Assembly (NCBI GenBank): GCA_009782025.1
Contig: WQUQ01000093.1
Span: forward strand, 1-14,578
Reading direction: 5' to 3'
Length of the DNA stretch: 14,578 bases
From: Desulfobulbus sp.
GTDB taxonomy: Bacteria; Pseudomonadota; Gammaproteobacteria; Burkholderiales; Rhodocyclaceae
Of the stretch, positions 9,452 to 14,578 are shown piece after piece (within the stretch, counting starts at the first letter, position 1; every line of letters begins with the position of its first letter). The notes below the pieces were generated by a model. It searched no databases. It saw only the letters and a list, made by a program, of their open reading frames with translations, and was not told the DNA's origin. Both the position numbers and the translations under genes were made by a program.

Positions 9452-9478
9452 AAAAAGGCGGCTGCGGCCGCCTTTTTT
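9452..9478 (+). terminator. Intrinsic terminator after hppA
   Basis: A perfect stem of GGCGGC (9457-9462) and GCCGCC (9467-9472), loop TGCG, is followed by six T (9473-9478). The preceding A run (9452-9456) lengthens the stem and would let it work on the other strand as well. It lies 17 bases after the hppA stop and separates it from the secretion operon. Confidence 0.9.
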
Positions 9479-9538
9479 CATTTCTCTGGCGACTATCCGG
9501 GCGTGAACTATTTCGTATCCCGCGGTCGGCGGGCGCGC

Positions 9539-9544
9539 TAGAAT
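9539..9544 (+). promoter_or_regulatory. Candidate -10 element of the secretion operon promoter
   Basis: TAGAAT (5 of 6 to TATAAT) lies 31 bases before the chosen ATG, leaving a leader of about 25 bases. No good -35 is seen at 16-18 bp, so the promoter may need an activator; the operon's own LuxR-type protein is a possible but unproven one. Confidence 0.45.
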
Positions 9545-9575
9545 GGACGCTATTTGCTGGATGCATGAGGAGCCT

Positions 9576-11741
9576 ATGAGCGGCGCAGCGGATATCGGCG
9601 TTTCTGGATTGCGGGAGGACGTGATTCATCACGATCCGCTGCTCGATTGTCTGGTCGAGCTGGCCCGCATCCATGGCCGGCCGGGGACGCGGGCGGCATT
9701 GGTGGCCGGTCTGCCGCTGGAAAAGGGCATCCTGACGCCCTCGTTGTTCGCCCGCGCGGCCAGCCGGGCCGGTCTGGCGGCCAAGCTGGTGCGGCGGCCG
9801 CTGGAGCGCATCGATGACGTGCTGCTGCCGGTCGTGCTGCTGCTCAAGGACGAAGAAGCCTGCGTCCTGCTCGGCTGGGACGAGAGCGGCGAGCGGGCGC
9901 GCCTGCTGTTTCCCGAAACCGGGCAAGGCTCGGTGCAGATGGAGCGCGCCGCATTGCTGGCCCGCTATACGGGCGTCGCCATCTTCGCCAAGCCGCATTT
10001 CCGCTTCGACCAGCGCACGCCGCAGGTCGGCCAGGTCAAGTTGCGGCACTGGTTCTGGGGGGCGCTGGCCGGGCAGTGGCCGGTTTATCGCGATGTCCTC
10101 GGGGCGGCGCTGCTGATTAACGTCATGGCCCTGACCATGCCGTTGTTCGTCATGAACGTTTATGACCGGGTGGTGCCCAACCGGGCTTACGAAACCCTCT
10201 GGGTGCTGGCGCTGGGCGTGGCGCTGGTGATCGGCGTCGATCTGACCCTGCGCCTGTTGCGCAGCCATTTCATCGACCTGGCCAGCAGCCGCATCGACAT
10301 GCAGTTGTCGGCCAGCATCATGGAGCGCGTGCTGGGCATCCGCCTCGAATCCAAGCCGCAGGCGGTCGGCTCGTTTGCCGCCAACCTGCGCTCGTTCGAG
10401 ACGGTGCGCGACTTCATCACCTCGGCCTCGGTCACGACCCTGATCGACCTGCCGTTCGCGCTGCTGTTCGTCCTGGTCATTGCCCTGATCGCCTGGCCGC
10501 TGATTATCCCGGTGTTTCTGGCGATCATCCTGGTCGCCATCTATGCCTACGTCCTGCAATACAAGATGCATGCGCTGTCGGAAACGACCTACCGGGCCAG
10601 CGCCTTGCGCAACGCGACGCTGATCGAGAGCCTGACGGCCCTGGAAACCATCAAGACGCAGGGCGCCGAAGGCATCATGCAGTCGAAGTGGGAGAAATCG
10701 GTGGCTTTCGCCTCGCGCGTCGGCAACCAGATGCGCTTTCTGTCGGCGGCGGCCACCAGTGGCGCGGCGGAAGTTCAGCAACTGGTCTACATCACCGTCG
10801 TCATCGCCGGCGTCTATCTGATCGGCGACGGCCAGCTCAGCATGGGCGGGCTGATCGCCTGCACCATGCTGTCGTCGCGGGCGGTGGCACCGCTCGGCCA
10901 GATGGTCGGCCTGCTGATGCAGTTCCAGAACGCCAAGGTGGCGCTGACTTCGCTGGAAGATGTCATGACCAAGCCGGTCGAGCGGCCGGATGACGAAGTT
11001 TTCGTGCAGCGCCCGAACCTGCGCGGCGACATCGAATTCCGCGACGTTCATTTCAGCTACCCCAACAGTCCCGTGGCTGCCTTGAAAGGCTTCAGTTGCC
11101 GCATTGCCGCTGGCGAGAAGGTGGTCATCATCGGTCGCGTCGGCTCCGGCAAGACGACCCTGCAAAAGCTGCTGCTCGGCCTCTACCAGCCGACCACCGG
11201 CGCGGTGCTGGTCGACGGCGTCGATCTGCGCCAGCTCGACCCGGCCGACCTGCGGCGCAACATCGGCTATGTCGCCCAGGACGCGACGCTGTTCTACGGC
11301 ACGCTGCGCGACAACATCACCATCGGCGCGCCCTACGCCGACGACGCCAGCATCATTGCGGCGGCCGAGGCGGCGGGCCTGGCCGAATTCATCAACCGTC
11401 ATCCGGAAGGTTTCGACATGATGATCGGCGAGCGCGGCGATTCCGTCTCCGGCGGCCAGCGCCAGGGCATCGCCATTGCCCGGGCGATGCTGCTCGATCC
11501 GCCGATCCTGCTGCTCGACGAGCCGACCAGCGCCATGGACTTTTCCTCGGAGCAGCAGTTCAAGGAGCGCTTGAAGCAGGTCGCCGGGCACAAGACCATG
11601 CTCATCGTCACTCACCGCAACAGCCTGCTCGATCTCGCCACCCGCATCATCGTCGTCGACGACGGCCGCATCGTCGCCGACGGCCCGCGCGACCAGGTGA
11701 TCCAGGCGCTGCAAAGCGGGCGCATCGGGAGAGCATCGTGA
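9576..11741 (+). CDS. lapB: LapB-like type I secretion ABC transporter (permease/ATPase)
   Basis: This 721-residue inner-membrane exporter would power type I secretion of the large adhesin encoded downstream. Domains in order are a C39-like N-terminal domain (about 20-140), a membrane domain (about 155-450) and a nucleotide-binding domain (about 485-710). The last has Walker A GRVGSGKT (520-527), signature SGGQR (625-629), Walker B ending in Asp648-Glu649 and a switch His680. The C39 domain lacks catalytic residues: Pro occupies the expected Cys position (Cys25 is displaced) and no matching His is seen, so it is probably a substrate-docking domain rather than a protease. The ATG at 9576 is preceded by GAGGAG; an in-frame ATG at 9543 overlaps the -10 element and is unlikely. 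The stop overlaps the next start (GTGA). The LapB assignment rests on domain form and the LapA-like neighbour. Confidence 0.9.
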   Translation: MSGAADIGVSGLREDVIHHDPLLDCLVELARIHGRPGTRAALVAGLPLEKGILTPSLFARAASRAGLAAKLVRRPLERIDDVLLPVVLLLKDEEACVLLGWDESGERARLLFPETGQGSVQMERAALLARYTGVAIFAKPHFRFDQRTPQVGQVKLRHWFWGALAGQWPVYRDVLGAALLINVMALTMPLFVMNVYDRVVPNRAYETLWVLALGVALVIGVDLTLRLLRSHFIDLASSRIDMQLSASIMERVLGIRLESKPQAVGSFAANLRSFETVRDFITSASVTTLIDLPFALLFVLVIALIAWPLIIPVFLAIILVAIYAYVLQYKMHALSETTYRASALRNATLIESLTALETIKTQGAEGIMQSKWEKSVAFASRVGNQMRFLSAAATSGAAEVQQLVYITVVIAGVYLIGDGQLSMGGLIACTMLSSRAVAPLGQMVGLLMQFQNAKVALTSLEDVMTKPVERPDDEVFVQRPNLRGDIEFRDVHFSYPNSPVAALKGFSCRIAAGEKVVIIGRVGSGKTTLQKLLLGLYQPTTGAVLVDGVDLRQLDPADLRRNIGYVAQDATLFYGTLRDNITIGAPYADDASIIAAAEAAGLAEFINRHPEGFDMMIGERGDSVSGGQRQGIAIARAMLLDPPILLLDEPTSAMDFSSEQQFKERLKQVAGHKTMLIVTHRNSLLDLATRIIVVDDGRIVADGPRDQVIQALQSGRIGRAS

Positions 11742-13129
11742 AGCTCTTTGGCTGGCTGGACAAAATCGCCCAATGGGCGGCGCCGGGTATCGACAAGACG
11801 CTCGGTCGCCTGCCGAGCCGGGAGGAGATCGAAGCCGTCGATTTCGCCACCGACGCCGATCTCGCCATGTTCCGCCAGGAACCGCTGCGGGCCAGGGTGT
11901 TGCTGCGCGCCATCGGCCTCGTCGTCGTCATCTTCCTGCTCTGGGCCTCGTTTGCCCAACTCGACGAAGTGACGCGCGGCGAGGGCAAGGTCATTCCCTC
12001 GCGCCAGTTGCAGGTGTTGCAGAGCATCGACGGCGGCCTGGTGGCCGAGATCCTGGTGCACGAAGGCGACGTGGTGCAGCCCGATCAGTTGCTCATCAAG
12101 ATCGACGAGACGCGCTTCGCCTCCTCGGTCAAGGAAAACCGGGCGCAAGCGCTGGCGCTGGAGGCGCGGGCGGCGCGCCTGCGGGCGCTGTCCGACGGCA
12201 AGGCATTCGTGCCGCCGCCGGATGTGCTGAAGGAAGCGCCGGAAATCGTCGAGCAGGAACGTCAACTTTATGCCGCCAAGCGCGAAGAAATGACGGCCGC
12301 CGTGTCGATCGCCCGCCAACAATTGAGCCAGCGCCAGCAGGAACAGAACGAGGCGCTGGCGCGGCGAGCGCAGGCGGCGCAAGGCTATGACCTGACCTCG
12401 AAGGAATTGGCGGTGACCCGGCCCCTGACCGAGAGCGGCGCCGTTTCCGAAGTCGAACTGCTGCGTCTCGAACGCGACGTTTCCCGCTATCGCGGCGAGC
12501 GCGACATGGCCTCGGCCCAGATCACCCGCGCTCAGGCGGCCATCAGCGAGGCCCAGCACAAAATCGAGGAAGTCGAACTCACCTTCCGCAACGAAGCCGG
12601 TCGCGAGCTATCCGAAACCGTCAGCAAGCTCAACAGCCTGGTCGAAAGCAAGGTCGCCCTCTCCGATCGGGTCACCCAATCCTCGATCCGTTCGCCGGTC
12701 AAGGGCACGGTCAACCGCTTGCTGGTCAACACCGTCGGCGGCGTCGTCCAGCCCGGCAAGGACATGATCGAGATCGTGCCGCTCGAAGACTCGCTGCTCC
12801 TCGAAGCCCGCGTCCAGCCGCGCGACATCGCCTTCCTGCGGCCCGGCCAGCCGGCCATGGTCAAATTCACCGCCTACGATTTCGCCATCTACGGCGGCCT
12901 CGAAGGCACGCTCGAACACATCGGCGCTGATACCGTCACCGACGAAAAAGGCAATGCCTTCTACATGGTCCGCGTGCGCACCAACAAACCCGGTTTCGGC
13001 GACGCCAACCTGCCGATCATCCCCGGCATGGTCGCCGAAGTCGATATCCTCACCGGCAAGAAAAGCGTTCTCGCCTATCTGCTCAAACCCGTACTGCGGG
13101 CCAAGAGCAGGGCCTTATCGGAGCGTTGA
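11738..13129 (+). CDS. lapC: HlyD/LapC-like periplasmic adaptor of type I secretion
   Basis: This 463-residue membrane-fusion protein should link the inner-membrane ATPase to a TolC/LapE-type outer-membrane pore. It has a cytoplasmic N-terminal segment of about 50 residues, one membrane helix (about 54-74), a lipoyl-like half ([19 protein letters not shown], about 90-108), a long coiled coil rich in Ala, Gln, Glu and Arg (about 130-330), and a C-terminal beta-barrel ending in [17 protein letters not shown], the HlyD-family signature area. The GTG start at 11738 overlaps the ATPase stop and has GGGAGAG six bases upstream; there is no nearby in-frame ATG with a better site. The next gene starts immediately after its stop. 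No outer-membrane component is encoded here. Confidence 0.92.
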   Translation: MKLFGWLDKIAQWAAPGIDKTLGRLPSREEIEAVDFATDADLAMFRQEPLRARVLLRAIGLVVVIFLLWASFAQLDEVTRGEGKVIPSRQLQVLQSIDGGLVAEILVHEGDVVQPDQLLIKIDETRFASSVKENRAQALALEARAARLRALSDGKAFVPPPDVLKEAPEIVEQERQLYAAKREEMTAAVSIARQQLSQRQQEQNEALARRAQAAQGYDLTSKELAVTRPLTESGAVSEVELLRLERDVSRYRGERDMASAQITRAQAAISEAQHKIEEVELTFRNEAGRELSETVSKLNSLVESKVALSDRVTQSSIRSPVKGTVNRLLVNTVGGVVQPGKDMIEIVPLEDSLLLEARVQPRDIAFLRPGQPAMVKFTAYDFAIYGGLEGTLEHIGADTVTDEKGNAFYMVRVRTNKPGFGDANLPIIPGMVAEVDILTGKKSVLAYLLKPVLRAKSRALSER

Positions 13130-13130
13130 T

Positions 13131-13742
13131 ATGCAAAACTGGTTCATCGATCGCCAGGCTGCCGCCCTGCCCAATTGGCTCGAAGCCCTGCCGGCGGCGC
13201 GCCTTCTCGCCCGCGCTCAGGCTGGCGCCGCCATTGGTCCCGGCGTCCTGTGGTTTCGCCAGCGTTCCGGCGAAGCCATCGCCACCACGCTGCCCGCCGG
13301 TCAGCCGGCTGCCGGGCAGCATTGGGTGCTGCTCAGCGACGAGCCGGATGAAAAAACCGTGCTCGCCGCCCTGGCCGCCGGCGCCGCCGGCTGCTGCAAC
13401 AGTTACGCCGCGCCGGAGGTGTTGCAGCAAGTGGCGCTGGTCGTCGGCAACGGCGGTCTGTGGGTCGGCCAGAGCCTCTTGAACTGGATCGTCGGCGGCA
13501 GCGCCCGCATCCTCGAACAGCAGCGCCAGAGCGCCCCGGCCGACGACTGGTCGGCGCTGCTCAGCGAGCGCGAAAGCGAAGTCGCCCGGCTCGTCGCCAG
13601 CGCCGCCAGCAACAAGGAAATCGCCCGCCAACTGGATATTTCCGAACGCACGGTCAAGGCCCACCTGACCTCGATCTTCGACAAACTCGGCCTGCGCGAC
13701 CGGCTGCAACTCTCCTTGCGCATCAACGGTCTGGCGCTGTAA
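13131..13742 (+). CDS. LuxR-family regulator with a degenerate receiver-like domain
   Basis: This is a 203-residue DNA-binding regulator. Residues 142-200 form a LuxR-type helix-turn-helix ([12 protein letters not shown], then [19 protein letters not shown] at 161-179 and KLGLRDR at 185-191). Residues 1-125 resemble a shortened response-regulator receiver: HWVLLSD (64-70) keeps the Ser of the switch position and [20 protein letters not shown] (81-100) matches the usual GA-GY region, but no phosphoacceptor Asp or acidic pair is seen near the start, and the equivalent of the receiver Lys is missing. It probably works without phosphorylation or senses something else. The ATG at 13131 follows the adaptor gene by one base, with CGGAG upstream, so it is co-expressed with the transporter. 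A role controlling the adhesin or its exporter is inferred from position. Confidence 0.88.
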   Translation: MQNWFIDRQAAALPNWLEALPAARLLARAQAGAAIGPGVLWFRQRSGEAIATTLPAGQPAAGQHWVLLSDEPDEKTVLAALAAGAAGCCNSYAAPEVLQQVALVVGNGGLWVGQSLLNWIVGGSARILEQQRQSAPADDWSALLSERESEVARLVASAASNKEIARQLDISERTVKAHLTSIFDKLGLRDRLQLSLRINGLAL

Positions 13743-13745
13743 GGC

Positions 13746-13763
13746 GGCGGGGCTTGCCCCGCC
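13746..13763 (+). terminator. GC-rich hairpin after the regulator gene
   Basis: A perfect 8-bp stem, GGCGGGGC (13746-13753) and GCCCCGCC (13756-13763), with a two-base centre starts 3 bases after the regulator stop. No T run follows, so it is a weak or incomplete terminator, or an mRNA 3'-end stabiliser. Confidence 0.5.
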
Positions 13764-13838
13764 GAGTCGAGAGTGGAGAGTGTCTTGAGTCGAGAGCGCC
13801 AACCGCTCCCGGCTCCCCGGCTCTCGACTCTTGACTCG
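13763..13838. repeat. Nested direct and inverted repeats before the adhesin gene
   Basis: GAGTCGAGAG occurs at 13764-13773 and again at 13787-13796. Its reverse complement CTCTCGACTC occurs once at 13821-13830. The second copy pairs over 11 bp (13787-13797 with 13820-13830); an outer stem CGAGTC (13763-13768) with GACTCG (13833-13838) can enclose it. The first copy can pair with the same arm instead, so two folds exclude each other. It looks like a dispersed intergenic repeat, which one window cannot prove. Confidence 0.65.
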
Positions 13839-13858
13839 CCCTTGTACTTTGGTGCAAT
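13831..13858 (+). promoter_or_regulatory. Candidate promoter of the adhesin gene
   Basis: TTGACT (13831-13836, 5 of 6) and TGCAAT (13853-13858, 4 of 6) are 16 bp apart. Transcription would start near 13865, giving a leader of about 54 bases. The -35 overlaps the last arm of the nested repeat. TTGTAC at 13842-13847 is an alternative -35 without a good partner. Confidence 0.35.
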
Positions 13859-13918
13859 AGCCAGGGCATCGCGCCCGGCCTAAGCTGACATCACCATAAC
13901 CACATTCTGGAGTCCATC

Positions 13919-14578
13919 ATGGCCGCCCAAATTTACGCCAAGGTCGCATCCCTCACCGGCGAAGCCTATGCCCGCAATGCCGCAGGGCAACTGCGTCTGC
14001 TCAAGGTTGGCGACATCATCCGCGAAGGCGAATCCGTCATCACCACCGATGGCTCGCAGGTCGTGCTGCAACTGGCCGATGGTCGCCAGATGGCCCTGGT
14101 GCCGGGCGATGTCGTGCGCATCGACGCCGAAGTGGCCGCCGACTTCAAGCCGGACGCGACCGACAGCGCCGTCGCCAGCGGCCACCAAACCCTCAACCAC
14201 GTGAGCGAAGCCCTGGCCCGTGGCGAAAACCTCGACGACATGCTCGACCCCACCGCCGCCGGCAACGTCGGCCCGGCCAATCAAGGACACAGCTTCGTCG
14301 AACTGGCGCGCATCGTTGAAAACGTGACCCCCCTGGCCTACGCATACGCCACCGAGCGCGGCAGTGTGCAGGGCGAGTTTGACGGCGGCAGGGTGCTGCC
14401 CGCCAGTACCAACGTGCAGACCGATAACACGTCCCCGGTTGAGCCTCAACCGCCCGAGCCACCAAAACCGGTCGATCCTGAGCCGCCCGAGCCACCAAAA
14501 CCGGTCGATCCTGAGCCGCCCGAGCCACCAAAACCGGTCGATCCTGAGCCGCAGCAGCCCGAAAACCATATCCCGGGC
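13919..14578 (+). CDS. LapA-like type I secreted adhesin, N-terminal part
   Basis: The 220 visible residues begin a larger protein that runs off the window. Residues 1-75 form a small beta-rich domain (AKVASLTGEAYARNAAGQL, then GDIIREGESVITTDG and VVLQLADGRQMALVPGD), typical of the retention modules of LapA-type adhesins. DPTAAGN (110-116) contains TAAG, the dialanine site cut by LapG-type periplasmic proteases; cutting between Ala113 and Ala114 would release the adhesin from the cell. There is no N-terminal signal peptide, as expected for type I export through a C-terminal signal. Residues 174-212 are a proline-rich linker of three identical 11-residue units. GGAG lies 6 bases before the ATG. 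The upstream transporter is its likely exporter. Extender repeats and the C-terminus are not visible. Confidence 0.85.
   Translation, partial: MAAQIYAKVASLTGEAYARNAAGQLRLLKVGDIIREGESVITTDGSQVVLQLADGRQMALVPGDVVRIDAEVAADFKPDATDSAVASGHQTLNHVSEALARGENLDDMLDPTAAGNVGPANQGHSFVELARIVENVTPLAYAYATERGSVQGEFDGGRVLPASTNVQTDNTSPVEPQPPEPPKPVDPEPPEPPKPVDPEPPEPPKPVDPEPQQPENHIPG
14450..14548 (+). repeat. Three identical 33-bp tandem repeats coding a proline-rich linker
   Basis: Units lie at 14450-14482, 14483-14515 and 14516-14548 and are identical base for base. Each encodes 11 residues of the type PPEPPKPVDPE, in frame with the adhesin. Partial copies flank the array (codons for EPQ before, EPQQPE after). 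Thirty-three being a multiple of three, gain or loss of units would keep the frame. Confidence 0.95.

Noticed and set aside
9543..9575. Earlier ATG for the secretion ATPase
   Set aside because: It overlaps the best -10 element and has no Shine-Dalgarno, while ATG 9576 is preceded by GAGGAG.
13848..13860. Possible NtrC- or sigma-54-like site (TTTGGTGCAATAG)
   Set aside because: Only a half-site resemblance; no GG/GC pair with the required sigma-54 spacing is present.
14450..14548. CRISPR array
   Set aside because: The repeats are directly adjacent with no spacers and are in frame in a coding region.

Overview
The window is GC-rich, tightly packed chromosomal DNA from a Gram-negative bacterium. 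The order xseA-sodB divergent from exbB-exbD-lpxK-ycaR-kdsB-adk, followed by a pyrophosphate (PPi)-type phosphofructokinase and a proton-pumping pyrophosphatase, fits a betaproteobacterium, most likely of the Rhodocyclales (Dechloromonas/Azonexus-like). That placement is inferred from gene order and protein character, not from a database search.

Layout. Positions 1-132 hold the 3' remnant of an ISAs1-type transposase. On the minus strand xseA (exonuclease VII large subunit) is followed by sodB (iron superoxide dismutase) and a hairpin-plus-T-run terminator. A 296-bp divergent intergenic region (2058-2353) contains an AT-rich island and a cluster of DnaA-box-like sequences. On the plus strand comes a tightly coupled envelope cluster: exbB, exbD, lpxK, a small Trm112-type zinc-binding protein and kdsB. 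After 86 bp with two short hairpins follows an energy-metabolism group: adk, pfp and hppA, closed by a strong intrinsic terminator at 9452-9478.

From 9539 a new operon starts with a good -10 element. It encodes a LapB-like type I secretion ATPase with a degenerate C39-like N-terminal domain, a HlyD/LapC-like membrane-fusion protein and a LuxR-family regulator whose receiver-like N-terminal domain has lost its phosphoacceptor region. A 176-bp gap follows, with a GC-rich hairpin and a nested repeat structure. The window then ends inside a large secreted adhesin gene. Its N-terminus looks like a LapA-type retention module with a TAAG site (residues 112-115) of the kind cut by LapG-type periplasmic proteases, followed by a proline-rich linker made of three identical 33-bp repeats.

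How the genes work together. LpxK and KdsB supply the lipid A and Kdo parts of lipopolysaccharide. KdsB releases PPi, PPi-phosphofructokinase can consume or form it, and HppA converts it into a proton gradient. The LapB/LapC-like pair is expected to export the adhesin, which a retention module would hold at the surface; the outer-membrane pore and the LapD/LapG control proteins are not in the window. The part least explained by known systems is the LuxR-type pseudo-receiver regulator encoded inside the adhesin-secretion operon, together with the competing repeat structure in front of the adhesin gene.
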